NCBI RefSeq assembly: GCF_036384435.1
Contig: NZ_DASVMI010000174.1
Location: 1 to 64,000, forward strand
Direction: 5' to 3'
Source: GSA-30 sp036384435
GTDB taxonomy: Bacteria > Pseudomonadota > Gammaproteobacteria > Xanthomonadales > Rhodanobacteraceae
DNA: 64,000 nt
Positions 17,963 to 26,427 of the stretch are shown one piece after another. The notes below the pieces were generated by a model. It searched no databases. It was given only the letters and a program-made list of their open reading frames with translations, and was not told the origin of the DNA. The position numbers and the translations under genes are program-made. Within the stretch, counting starts at the first letter, position 1. Each line of letters opens with the position of its first letter.

Positions 17963-19314
17963 GCGCCGGCCTCCCTGGCGATCGTCTGCAAGGCCTCGAC
18001 AGCGGCACTCAACGGCATCGGCTCATCCACCTCTTGTTGCAGGAAATCACGCAGGTGCGGCCACATGGCAATGGCACGGTCCGTCTGCGGGTCAGAACCC
18101 TTTTGGTAGGCTCCCACGGCGATCAGGTCACGTTGCTGCCGATAGGCCGAATAAACTTGGCGAAAACGCTGCGCCGCGCGCATCTGGTCACGCTCGACCA
18201 CGGCGGGCATCACGCGACTGATCGATGCCTCGATATCGATCGCCGGATAATGGCCAGCCTCCGCCAGGTCGCGTGACAACACGATGTGACCGTCGAGAAT
18301 GGCGCGAGCCGCATCGGCAATCGGATCGTGACGGTAATCGTCGCCCTCGGTAAGCACCGTATAAAATGCAGTAATCGAACCACGCCCTTCCGCGTCATTG
18401 CCTGCGCGCTCGACCAGCGCCGGCAACATGGCGAATACGGACGGTGGATAGCCCTTGGTCGCGGGCGGCTCACCGATAGCCAGCGCGATTTCGCGCTGGG
18501 CCTGGGCGTAACGCGTGAGCGAATCCATCAGCAAAAGCACACGCTGGCCGCGATCTCGAAACCATTCGGCAATGGCGGTGGCGTACTGGGCACCACGCAG
18601 ACGCTTGAGCGGTGGCGCATCGGCGGGCGCGGCGACAATCACCGCGCGGGCACGCCCCTCGGCTCCCAACGTATGCTCGACGAATTCCTTCACTTCGCGA
18701 CCGCGCTCGCCGATCAGGCCAACGACCACGACATCGGCATTGGTATAGCGCGTCATCATGCCTAGCAATGTGGATTTGCCCACACCCGAACCAGCAAACA
18801 GGCCCAGGCGCTGACCGCGACCGACCGTGAGCAACGCATTGATCGCGCGTACACCGACATCCAGGGGCGTGTCGATGGGCTTACGTGCCATCGGATTGAT
18901 CGGCTCGTTCTTCAAGCCGGCATGCTCGTCGGTATCGAGCGGACCTTCGCCATCAAGCGGGATGCCATCTGCACCGACAACGCGGCCCAGCAAGGCTTCA
19001 CCGACCGGCAATCCCCCGACGTGCACGCACGGACGCACCCGGGCGTTGGGTAGCACACCGTGCATATCTCCCACCGGCATCAGCAAGAGCCGCTCATCGG
19101 CAAACCCGACGACTTCGGTATCCAGTTCAGCACCTTCCGCCGTCGCCACCAGGCAACGCGCCCCAAGGGGCGCCTCGCAGCCTTCAGCCTCAAGCGTCAG
19201 CCCCACGACGCGACGCAGACGCCCTTCGACCAAAAGGGTCTGCGCCGTTTCGGCTCGTTGCCGGCGTCGCGCCAGTTTATGTCGCCATTGCTGCTGGCGC
19301 TCGGCAATGTCCAT
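17959..19314 (-). CDS. fliI: Flagellum-specific ATP synthase FliI
   Basis: Export ATPase of 451 residues, related to the F1 beta subunit. The Walker A motif GLFAGSGVGKST has K180. The Walker B region is VLLLMDSLTRYAQAQREI, followed by the conserved GEPPATKGYPPSVFA and GSITAFYTVLTEGDD stretches. FliI forms a hexamer under the export gate and is held by FliH. Its start shares a base with the fliH stop (TGATG). Confidence 0.97.
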   Translation of the reverse strand: MDIAERQQQWRHKLARRRQRAETAQTLLVEGRLRRVVGLTLEAEGCEAPLGARCLVATAEGAELDTEVVGFADERLLLMPVGDMHGVLPNARVRPCVHVGGLPVGEALLGRVVGADGIPLDGEGPLDTDEHAGLKNEPINPMARKPIDTPLDVGVRAINALLTVGRGQRLGLFAGSGVGKSTLLGMMTRYTNADVVVVGLIGERGREVKEFVEHTLGAEGRARAVIVAAPADAPPLKRLRGAQYATAIAEWFRDRGQRVLLLMDSLTRYAQAQREIALAIGEPPATKGYPPSVFAMLPALVERAGNDAEGRGSITAFYTVLTEGDDYRHDPIADAARAILDGHIVLSRDLAEAGHYPAIDIEASISRVMPAVVERDQMRAAQRFRQVYSAYRQQRDLIAVGAYQKGSDPQTDRAIAMWPHLRDFLQQEVDEPMPLSAAVEALQTIAREAGA

Positions 19315-19964
19315 CAGGCGATGACCTCGTCGGCCGCATCGTCGCTATCGGCGTCCGGCCCGAGCACGGCGTCGACCACCGCCGACAGTCGCGTTTCCAC
19401 GCGTGCGTCCAATCGGGAACGGCCGCTTTCGAGCAGGCAATCGCCACGCTCAAGTGACGGGTCGGGTAACAACTGCCACGCCGTTTCCACCGCATCGAGT
19501 TCACGCATCAGCGCGACGTCATCCGGATGCAGTCGCACACGCAGTTCGCGTTCGGCCAATGGCAGGAAAACCGCTGCCTCGCGCACGGCTCGCACGACCA
19601 ACTCTGGAGCCATGCGTAATTCCTGCGCCAGTACGCGGCGGGCAACCACCATGGCCAGGCGGGCCAGCTCCTGCTCAATCACCTCGTCAAGCATCTGCAA
19701 GGGCCGCGCAGCCGACTCAAACAAGGCATCGAGCCGAGCGCGCTGCTCGCGCAATTCTTCGGCCGCCTTGGCACGGCCTTCCGCAAGCCCGGTAATGAAA
19801 CCTTCCTCGCGCGCCTGCCGTTCAAGTTCCTCGAGTTCGAAGACCGTGGGGCGCGGCGGCGTTTCCTCGGCAGGCTCGGATGCAGATGGCTGATCGTCGC
19901 CGACGTGGGGCGGCGACCAGCGCGTGAAATCCTGCAGCAACTCGCGTGCGAGGATAGGCTTCAT
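19314..19964 (-). CDS. fliH: Flagellar assembly protein FliH
   Basis: Regulatory partner of FliI, 216 residues. A Pro/Glu-rich N-terminal part is followed by a charged helix (about residues 42-95) and the C-terminal FliH/V-ATPase-E-like domain from about residue 100. The order fliG-fliH-fliI with one-base overlaps at both ends shows tight translational coupling. FliH anchors FliI to the C-ring protein FliN. Confidence 0.94.
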   Translation of the reverse strand: MKPILARELLQDFTRWSPPHVGDDQPSASEPAEETPPRPTVFELEELERQAREEGFITGLAEGRAKAAEELREQRARLDALFESAARPLQMLDEVIEQELARLAMVVARRVLAQELRMAPELVVRAVREAAVFLPLAERELRVRLHPDDVALMRELDAVETAWQLLPDPSLERGDCLLESGRSRLDARVETRLSAVVDAVLGPDADSDDAADEVIA

Positions 19965-20974
19965 CAGACGAACTCGTCACCGCTGGCCGAGAGACTGATC
20001 TGCCCTGAATCAGCCAGCCGGCGGGCAATGCCCATGATTTCCTTTTGCGCACCATCGACTTCGGACAAGCGCACCGGCCCCTTGACTTCCAGGTCGTCGC
20101 GTAACATGTCGGCTGCACGCTGGGACATATTCGCGAAGATCTTTTCACGCACACCCGGTTCGGCACCCTTCAATGCCACCACCAGACGCGCAGACGGCAC
20201 TTCGCGCAACAACGTCTGCATGCTGCGATCGTCAAGCTCGGCCAGATCATCGAACACGAACATCAGTTCCTCGATGCGCCCACTCAAGCTCGAGTCGTGT
20301 TGGCGAATCGCTGCGATGAGCTCAGCTTCGCGGCTGGCTTCCATCGCATTGAGGATGTCCGCGGCAGCTTTCAGGCCACCGACATTGGCTGACTTGAGCT
20401 TGTTGGTATTGCCGGAGAACTGACGTTCCATGATCTCATCCAGCTCATTGAGCGCATGCGGCTGCACGCCGTCGAGCGTGGCGATGCGCATGACTGCATC
20501 AGAGCGCGTACGCGCCGGCAGATAACCGATGACTTCGGCAGCCTGATCCGGCTCAAGATGCGCCAGCACCAGCGCAATGATCTGCGGATGCTCGAGGCCG
20601 ACCATTTCGGCGATCGCGCGGCTTTCCATCCACTTGAGCGATTCCAGGCCCTTGCTGCTACGTCCAAGCAGGATGCGGTCGATCAAGCCGCCCGCCTTGC
20701 TCTCGCCCAATGCGTTGACCAGGATCTTGCGGATGTACTCCTCGGTGCCGACACCAAGCGCCGTCTGCCGTCCCAGTTCTTCGTTGAGCATGTTGAGCAC
20801 GCTTTCGACCTGATCGCGTGAAACGCTGGTGAGCGCGGCCATGGCCGTGCCCACTGCCTGTACGTCGCGGGCGGACAAATGCTTGAGCACTTCAGCGGCA
20901 TCCTGCTCACCCAGGGTGAGCAACAGGATCGCCGCGCGCTGCGCGCCGCTGGCCTGATGATGTTCAGCCGCCAT
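19964..20974 (-). CDS. fliG: Flagellar motor switch protein FliG
   Basis: Rotor protein of 336 residues that contacts the stator. Armadillo-type N and middle domains include the EHPQ motif near residue 127, which binds FliM. The C-terminal domain carries the charged torque helix (about residues 270-320; EPGVREKIFANMSQRAADML). It overlaps fliF by 11 bases. Confidence 0.97.
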   Translation of the reverse strand: MAAEHHQASGAQRAAILLLTLGEQDAAEVLKHLSARDVQAVGTAMAALTSVSRDQVESVLNMLNEELGRQTALGVGTEEYIRKILVNALGESKAGGLIDRILLGRSSKGLESLKWMESRAIAEMVGLEHPQIIALVLAHLEPDQAAEVIGYLPARTRSDAVMRIATLDGVQPHALNELDEIMERQFSGNTNKLKSANVGGLKAAADILNAMEASREAELIAAIRQHDSSLSGRIEELMFVFDDLAELDDRSMQTLLREVPSARLVVALKGAEPGVREKIFANMSQRAADMLRDDLEVKGPVRLSEVDGAQKEIMGIARRLADSGQISLSASGDEFV

Positions 20975-22661
20975 CTTCGTTCACCCAATTCTTGACTACC
21001 TGCGCTACCTGCTTGGGGTTCTCGGCCACCATGCGGCGCGCCAGGCCGATCTTCTGTTCATACGCCATCGCCTGCGGCGAACCCAGTCGCGTACGCCCAG
21101 CACCATTACCGGCAACCTCGTCGTCATCGTCGTCCAGACGCACGGATACCGTTGGAATCGGTGCCGCCAACGCCGGCTGCATGGCCGTCGGTGCCGGCCC
21201 CTTGAGCAGGCCTTTCATCATCGGACGCAGGAACACGAAGCCGACGATCAAGGCCACCAGCACGCCCACGCCTTGCTTGATTAGATCCATCATGCCCGGA
21301 CGCTGCCAGAAGGGTTCCGGCGGCAGCTTGTCGTCAGTCACTCCCTGGTGAAACGGCTGATTGATCACCGTGACAGTATCGCCGCGCTGCGCATCGAAGC
21401 CGACCGCGTTCTTGGTCAGGTCGGTCAGGTGCTGCAATTCCTGCTGTGTGAACGGCACGCTCTTGGTCGGATCATTGCCCACCGGTTTGTTGTCGACCAA
21501 CACGGCGATGCTCAAGCGCGCCAGGCGACCGGCGGGATCGCTCACGTGACTGATGGTGCGATCGAGCTCGTAGTTGCGCGTGGCACTGCTCGAACTGGAA
21601 CTGGGTCCGCTTGCTTGCGCGGTAGTGGTCGCACCGGGACTGGTCTTGGCGCCAGCACCGGGCTTGGCTGCGGTGGGCTGCGCGACGGTGTTGGGCGGCT
21701 GGTTGCTCAGCGCTCCGGGGATGGCGTTGCTGGCGGCTGGCTCCTGATGCTTTTCGCTACTGGTTTGCTCGCTGCGCAGTGACGGGTGTTCATGATCGTA
21801 GGTTTCGGTGGCTTTTTCGGTCTGGCTGAAATCCATGTCTGCCGATACCTGGGCACGCACCCGCCCGGGACCGACCAGCGGAGTGAGCAAGTCCTCCACG
21901 CGCTGGGCATAAGTGTTTTCCAGTCGCGTAGCCAGGCGCAGCCGGCTGTCGCCAATCGCGCTGGCGCTGTCGGGATCACTCACGGTCAGCAACTGGCCTT
22001 GCTGATCGATGATCGATACTTGGCGCGGGTCCAGATCTGGCACGCTGGAGGCCACCAAGTGCACGATGGCAGCCACCTGGCTGGCATCGAGCTGGCGGCC
22101 GGAATACAGCGTAAGCAGCACCGAGGCGCTGGCTTGACGGTTATCGCGAATGAATGCCGACGGCTTGGGCAAGGCCAGGTGCACACGCGCCGCGCGCACC
22201 GATTGCAAGCCAGCGATGGTGTTGCCCAGATCCGTTTCCAGCATCTGCTGGTAACGGGTGCGCTCGGCCAGGTCACTCATGCCGAACGGAGAGTCAGCGG
22301 CCGGCACATTCGTACCGGCGCTGCCCTGCGGCAAGCCCTGCGAGGCTAACTTCAAACGTGTTGCAGCCAGATCAGATGCTGGCACCGAGATGGAGCTGCC
22401 ATCCGGGCTCAAGGTGAAGGGGGTATTGCTCGCTTGCAGCGCCTGCGTGACTGCCGCGGCATCCTTCGAATCCAGACCCGCATACAGCAACGCATAGTTT
22501 GGTCCACGCGACCACAACACGACACCGACGCCGATCGCCACCGCCAGGGCGACGCCGACCAGCAGCATGAGCTGGCGCGTTGCCGGGCTGCGGGCAAGCT
22601 GCTTTAGCGGGTCAAGGCGCGCGCCGTTCGAGGCGGGCTGCGCGATGGCGGTATCGGCCAT
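20964..22661 (-). CDS. fliF: Flagellar MS-ring protein FliF
   Basis: Builds the MS-ring in the inner membrane, 565 residues. Membrane helices lie at about residues 33-52 (LMLLVGVALAVAIGVGVVLW) and 457-477 (GVGVLVALIVGFVFL), with the periplasmic ring-building domains between them and a Ser/Thr/Ala/Gln-rich loop near 320-375. The cytoplasmic tail ends in the FliG-binding region. It is the second gene of the fliE operon, 54 bases after fliE. Confidence 0.97.
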   Translation of the reverse strand: MADTAIAQPASNGARLDPLKQLARSPATRQLMLLVGVALAVAIGVGVVLWSRGPNYALLYAGLDSKDAAAVTQALQASNTPFTLSPDGSSISVPASDLAATRLKLASQGLPQGSAGTNVPAADSPFGMSDLAERTRYQQMLETDLGNTIAGLQSVRAARVHLALPKPSAFIRDNRQASASVLLTLYSGRQLDASQVAAIVHLVASSVPDLDPRQVSIIDQQGQLLTVSDPDSASAIGDSRLRLATRLENTYAQRVEDLLTPLVGPGRVRAQVSADMDFSQTEKATETYDHEHPSLRSEQTSSEKHQEPAASNAIPGALSNQPPNTVAQPTAAKPGAGAKTSPGATTTAQASGPSSSSSSATRNYELDRTISHVSDPAGRLARLSIAVLVDNKPVGNDPTKSVPFTQQELQHLTDLTKNAVGFDAQRGDTVTVINQPFHQGVTDDKLPPEPFWQRPGMMDLIKQGVGVLVALIVGFVFLRPMMKGLLKGPAPTAMQPALAAPIPTVSVRLDDDDDEVAGNGAGRTRLGSPQAMAYEQKIGLARRMVAENPKQVAQVVKNWVNEDGG

Positions 22662-22715
22662 GTAGGCTGCTCGGTCAGTGCGTCAGTGGAAAAGAGAAAC
22701 GTCGATCCGTCAGGA

Positions 22716-23051
22716 TCAGACCGCCATGTTCATGATGTCTTTGTAGGCGTCGATCAGTTTGCTACGCACGGCGGTGACGCCACGCAGGGAAAGATCGGCC
22801 TTCTGTACCGCAACCATCGTGCGAGCCAGGTCCGACCCGGGATCACCGCGTTCAAAACTGGCAGCCATCTGGCCTGCCTGCATCTGCGACTCGCCGACCG
22901 CGGAGATTGACTGCTTGAGCAGCGCGCCGAAATCCATGCCTTGCGGTGCCGCCGTCGGAGCCACACTACGCAGCGCAGTTTCCGACATGCGCACCTGCGA
23001 GGACATCTGGCGCATTTGCGAGAGCAGGCTGTTGACGTCGATCTGGCTCAT
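22716..23051 (-). CDS. fliE: Flagellar hook-basal body protein FliE
   Basis: Small rod-base protein (111 residues) joining the MS-ring to the rod. The C-terminal half carries the family signature (SDLARTMVAVQKADLSLRG, then VRSKLIDAYKDIMNMAV). It is the first gene of fliEFGHIJK and starts about 30 bases downstream of the expected start of a sigma-54 promoter. Confidence 0.96.
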   Translation of the reverse strand: MSQIDVNSLLSQMRQMSSQVRMSETALRSVAPTAAPQGMDFGALLKQSISAVGESQMQAGQMAASFERGDPGSDLARTMVAVQKADLSLRGVTAVRSKLIDAYKDIMNMAV

Positions 23052-23090
23052 GTCGAAATCCCAACGCGTGAGGTGTTCAAAGGGGTTGAA

Positions 23091-23106
23091 TGCACAAGCC
23101 GTGCCA
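23091..23106 (-). promoter_or_regulatory. Sigma-54 promoter of the fliE operon
   Basis: On the minus strand the site reads TGGCACGGCTTGTGCA: a perfect -24 element (TGGCACG) and GG-N10-GC spacing to the -12. The expected start is near 23080, about 29 bases before fliE. FleQ is encoded directly upstream in the same orientation. Confidence 0.85.
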
Positions 23107-23190
23107 GCCTTCCGTCACGTGTCGAAGTCACGACGCACATGCTACCGAGCACGACCTTAAAACCCTTTAAAACTAGTACTTTTCAAGCAA

Positions 23191-24627
23191 TCAACCGTGT
23201 GCGGAGAGCATCGGCTGCAGACCATACTTGCGCAGCTTTTCCACCAGCGTCGTGCGCTGCATGCGCAACAGCTTGGCCGCGTGCGCTACCACACCGTCGG
23301 TCGCGTCAAGCGCCTGACGGATGAGTCCGATCTCGATATCGGCCAGGTGATCCTTCAGGTCCAGTCCGCCTTCCGGCAACTGCATGGCCGAATCGATGGT
23401 CTGCATCGGGCCGTTGGTCGGCGCACTGATGACATGGCGATCATCCATCAGCGACATCAGGGCCACACCACTGACCTCTTCATGACTGGAAGTGCCGCGA
23501 TACTTCTCAGGCAGGTCGGCCGCGCGCACTTCGCCATGCGGGTACAGAATGGCCAGTCGCTCGACCAGGTTGGACAGTTCTCGCACGTTGCCCGGCCAGT
23601 TGTAACCGCGCAAAGCGTGCATGGCGCCGTTACTGAAGCGCACGCCGTCCAAGCCGCGGCGCAGCAGGCGCTGGTTGAATTCCTCGATCAGCTCGGGCAG
23701 ATCATCCAGGTGTTCACGCAATGCGGGCATCTCCAGCGGAAACACGCTCAAGCGATAGAAGAGGTCTTCACGGAAGCGGCCATCGGCGATCGCCTGCTCA
23801 AGGTTGCGATGCGTGGCGGCGATAATGCGCACGTCGCACCGCTGGGTCTTGTTACCACCTACGCGCTCATACATGCGCTCCTGCAATACGCGCAGCAGCT
23901 TGACCTGCATCGGCAAGCTCATGTCGCCGATCTCGTCCAGAAACAGCGTGCCACCTTCAGCCATCTCGAAACGCCCCTTGCGAGTGCTGATGGCGCCGGT
24001 GAACGCACCCTTTTCATGACCGAACAGCTCGCTTTCCAGCAGTTCGGCGGGAATCGCACCGCAGTTGATGGCGACGAACGGCTTGTCGCGACGCGGCGAG
24101 CACTCGTGAACGGTGCGGGCAACCATCTCCTTACCCGTACCCGACTCACCCAGCACCAGCACGCTCGAATCGAACGGCGCAACTTGACGAATCAGGGCGT
24201 TGACCCGGGCCATCGGGGAGGATCGGCCGACAAAGCGTGCCCGCCCCTGAGAGGCGGTGATCTGTCGGGCATGCAGGCTGCGCATGGCCTCGGCCACCTG
24301 CTCATAGCGCAACGGGAACTGCAGATGCTCGACGCGGCCGGCAAAGGGGGAGTCGTTGCCTGCCAGGCGAATATTTTGGGAGGAGTCCGATGCCAACAGC
24401 AGAGGAATGGCCGCGGCCTGCGAACCGAGCTCACCGAGCCGGCGCTGCAGCTTGTTGTCGTCGACCACGTGGCCAACGTATACGGCACGCCATTCCTGTT
24501 CGGCCGTCGCCTGATCGGACAGTTCCGATTCCAGTTGCGGACGATAGCCCAGGAAGTGCAATGCCGACATCACGGCATCAGCGCGGCCCTGGTCAGATTC
24601 AATCACCAGAAAATTGGCGGTATCCAT
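23191..24627 (-). CDS. fleQ: Sigma-54-dependent flagellar master regulator FleQ
   Basis: AAA+ enhancer-binding protein (478 residues). The N-terminal FleQ-type receiver-like domain (NFLVIESDQGRADAVMSAL) does not show a clear phospho-acceptor site. The central ATPase has Walker A GESGTGKE (K166) and the sigma-54 contact loop GAFTGA at 207-212. The C-terminal Fis-type helix-turn-helix reads GVVAHAAKLLRMQRTTLVEK. In related bacteria FleQ binds c-di-GMP and FleN and activates early flagellar operons. Start at ATG 24627; an in-frame TTG at 24642 is less likely. Six sigma-54 promoters in this window are its probable targets. Confidence 0.95.
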   Translation of the reverse strand: MDTANFLVIESDQGRADAVMSALHFLGYRPQLESELSDQATAEQEWRAVYVGHVVDDNKLQRRLGELGSQAAAIPLLLASDSSQNIRLAGNDSPFAGRVEHLQFPLRYEQVAEAMRSLHARQITASQGRARFVGRSSPMARVNALIRQVAPFDSSVLVLGESGTGKEMVARTVHECSPRRDKPFVAINCGAIPAELLESELFGHEKGAFTGAISTRKGRFEMAEGGTLFLDEIGDMSLPMQVKLLRVLQERMYERVGGNKTQRCDVRIIAATHRNLEQAIADGRFREDLFYRLSVFPLEMPALREHLDDLPELIEEFNQRLLRRGLDGVRFSNGAMHALRGYNWPGNVRELSNLVERLAILYPHGEVRAADLPEKYRGTSSHEEVSGVALMSLMDDRHVISAPTNGPMQTIDSAMQLPEGGLDLKDHLADIEIGLIRQALDATDGVVAHAAKLLRMQRTTLVEKLRKYGLQPMLSAHG

Positions 24628-25011
24628 CGATGCGATTCCCAACGTTACTGTTCATCACATACGCCGATGTCCGTTCTGCGTTGCGACCCCCGTGCCGTGT
24701 CGGCTATCCGTCACCGACTTAGCGGAGACATGGCAAGAGCTGCGCCAAATTTGCCGCGCCCGTGCCATGGCATCGACGTCAAGGCTATTTCACGACTGTG
24801 AACACACCCCGGGGAAAACGTTTACAAAGAGAGCAATCCCCATGTTTCCATTGAGAAAAAAACAATTCCCAACCGGCATTTGGACAGCCAAATAGCGTCA
24901 GTAAGACGTCGTTCTCAGATGAAATACACGTGCGCGCGGTGCCCATAATGTGATCTGCATCACATGAGCTCGATGGGAAAGGATCACATTTCCGTTACCT
25001 GCCCAGGCAGG
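24628..25011. other. fleQ upstream region
   Basis: About 384 bases without a gene, AT-richer than the surroundings. It holds a perfect CRP/Clp-type palindrome at 24949-24964. On the minus strand a weak -10 (TATTTC, 24921-24926) lies so that the palindrome would be centred near -41.5, the class II CRP position; this promoter is a guess. A short CCTGCC-GGCAGG palindrome lies just past the PilZ gene end near 24999-25012. Confidence 0.5.
24949..24964. promoter_or_regulatory. CRP/Clp-type binding site upstream of fleQ
   Basis: TGTGATCTGCATCACA is an exact TGTGA-N6-TCACA palindrome, the consensus for CRP and its xanthomonad homologue Clp. It lies between the end of the PilZ gene and fleQ (both minus strand), about 320 bases before the fleQ start, so fleQ is the natural target. 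Clp responds to c-di-GMP in Xanthomonas, which would tie motility to that signal. Confidence 0.75.
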
Positions 25012-25563
25012 TCAGGTCAGCGACTGACGCGCTTCGGCCACTTTGCGACGATGATGACGAAAGACGAAGCGCTCCAACCCCTCCAGCACGGCGTCACCCA
25101 GTCCATCGAAGACCAGGAGCGTCATGTCGGCAGTGGCGCTGTGCGTCACCTGGGCCGAAAATTCCAGCGGTAGAGCCCGGCAGGCATCCACATGCAGGGT
25201 CAACAGCACCGGGCCGTCAACGGGGGGGAGCACCTGACTGGGTACGAGCGCGCCCAGGGCATTGAGACGGATCGACTGGCGCGGCGGCAGGATGCTCTCG
25301 GGGACCAGTAGCCGGGTGACGATATCCATCAGGACATTGAGCTTGTTGTCGATCCTGGCCAGTTCCTGCACCAGGGGCGCCTCCTCGTCGATGTCGGCAC
25401 GACGCTCCTCAAGCGAATCGAGCGTAGCCAGCACATGCAGATTGCGTTCACGGATCTGGGACTGACGCTGTTCGTCCCACTCGCCCAGTGCGGCGCAGCA
25501 CAGGTGCAGCCGATCCTCATAGCTGACGCGTTCAGAGAAATCCTGCCAAGTATCGATTTGCAT
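25012..25563 (-). CDS. Atypical PilZ-domain protein in the flagellar cluster
   Basis: Protein of 183 residues resembling the xanthomonad atypical PilZ proteins next to fleQ. A helical N-terminal part carries a regular pattern of charged and Leu residues (HVLATLDSLEERRADIDEE, then LARIDNKLNVLMDIVTRLL). The C-terminal beta-rich part (from about residue 95; QSIRLNALGALVPSQ) matches the PilZ barrel. The usual c-di-GMP-binding RxxxR and D/NxSxxG motifs are not evident, so ligand binding is doubtful. Its position between fliS/fliT and fleQ suggests a motility role. Function is inferred from family and context. Confidence 0.7.
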   Translation of the reverse strand: MQIDTWQDFSERVSYEDRLHLCCAALGEWDEQRQSQIRERNLHVLATLDSLEERRADIDEEAPLVQELARIDNKLNVLMDIVTRLLVPESILPPRQSIRLNALGALVPSQVLPPVDGPVLLTLHVDACRALPLEFSAQVTHSATADMTLLVFDGLGDAVLEGLERFVFRHHRRKVAEARQSLT

Positions 25564-25663
25564 CAGGCCCCCGGGGGTGAGGAGGCGTCCGGCGACGCCA
25601 GCGCTGGCAGCCTAACGGTTGATGCACCCGGCGCGCACGCCGCCATGCGGGAACCGGCCCGGC

Positions 25664-25966
25664 TCACGGTTGATCGGAAGACGCTATATAAGCGCTGAGC
25701 GCGCGGTGGGAGTACTTCTGTTGCTGAATCTGCGCATTGACCTCGTGACGGGCCGCGTCGGCCAAGTCCATCAGCTGCGCATTGTGTTCGATCAGAATAC
25801 GGATGATGTCGGCACTGCGCTCATCACGCGGATGGCCCATACGCAGTTGGGCATCACGCTGCGGCGTCAGCTCCTGGACACGCTCCCAATCGCCCATGCG
25901 AGCCGCCTCCAGCGCCTGCAGGCTCAGCTCATAGGCGAGCTCAAGCGGGATATGGGTCTGTTCCAT
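25664..25966 (-). CDS. fliT: FliT-like flagellar protein
   Basis: Small helical protein of 100 residues. It has no signal peptide or membrane segment. The position directly after fliS (one-base TGATG overlap) and the helical, charged make-up suggest a FliT-type chaperone for the cap protein FliD, but the sequence itself is too diverged to be certain. The ATG at 25966 is preferred over a GTG at 25969. A 98-base gap follows before the PilZ gene. Confidence 0.6.
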   Translation of the reverse strand: MEQTHIPLELAYELSLQALEAARMGDWERVQELTPQRDAQLRMGHPRDERSADIIRILIEHNAQLMDLADAARHEVNAQIQQQKYSHRALSAYIASSDQP

Positions 25967-26409
25967 CACGCGCTGGCCGCAACCGTGGTCTTGGCCTGTT
26001 CGCTCCGCTGGGCCAGGTAACCCTCACGGATCGCGTGCCAGCTGTCGCGGATCGGCATCAGCAGGCGAGCCGCCTCATCGAGCGCGTCCAGATCATTATT
26101 GAGCTGGGCTTGTAACAGGCGACGGGTGACGTATTCATACAGCGATGCCAGCCGCCGTGACAGATCGCCCCCGGTTTCGTGATTCAAGCTGCTGCGCAGC
26201 TCGGCAATGATGGCCTGCGCCTTGGAGAACGCGATGCCTTTGGCCGCGACATCACGATGATGGATATGGCCGCGCGCCTGGGCGATACGGTCCAGCACCC
26301 CATCGAGCAACATGGCGGTCAGCTGATGCGGATCGGCATCTTCCACGCCGCCGCGCGCACCGGTCTGCTGGTACATCGAACTGGCCTTGCGCATGAGTCC
26401 GTACGTCAT
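25966..26409 (-). CDS. fliS: Flagellin export chaperone FliS
   Basis: Helical chaperone of 147 residues that binds the flagellin C-terminus and stops early polymerisation. Family features are the SSMYQQTGARGGVEDADPHQLTAMLLDG-type start (here from residue 10), the central RSSLNHETGGDLSRRLASLY stretch and the helix ending in LMPIRDSWHAI. It follows fliD by 18 bases. The C-terminal tail is longer than usual and Ala/Glu-rich. Confidence 0.95.
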   Translation of the reverse strand: MTYGLMRKASSMYQQTGARGGVEDADPHQLTAMLLDGVLDRIAQARGHIHHRDVAAKGIAFSKAQAIIAELRSSLNHETGGDLSRRLASLYEYVTRRLLQAQLNNDLDALDEAARLLMPIRDSWHAIREGYLAQRSEQAKTTVAASA

Positions 26410-26427
26410 TTCCTGGTCTCCCTTGAC

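Noticed and set aside
23197..24801. Plus-strand open frame of over 500 codons antisense to fleQ
   Set aside because: The opposite strand encodes all motifs of FleQ; the antisense product is His/Arg/Gln-rich without domain resemblance.
24830..24895. Short open frame near MFPLRKKQFPTG upstream of fleQ
   Set aside because: It runs opposite to fleQ, is very short and lacks a clear ribosome site or conservation clue; base composition fits a regulatory gap.
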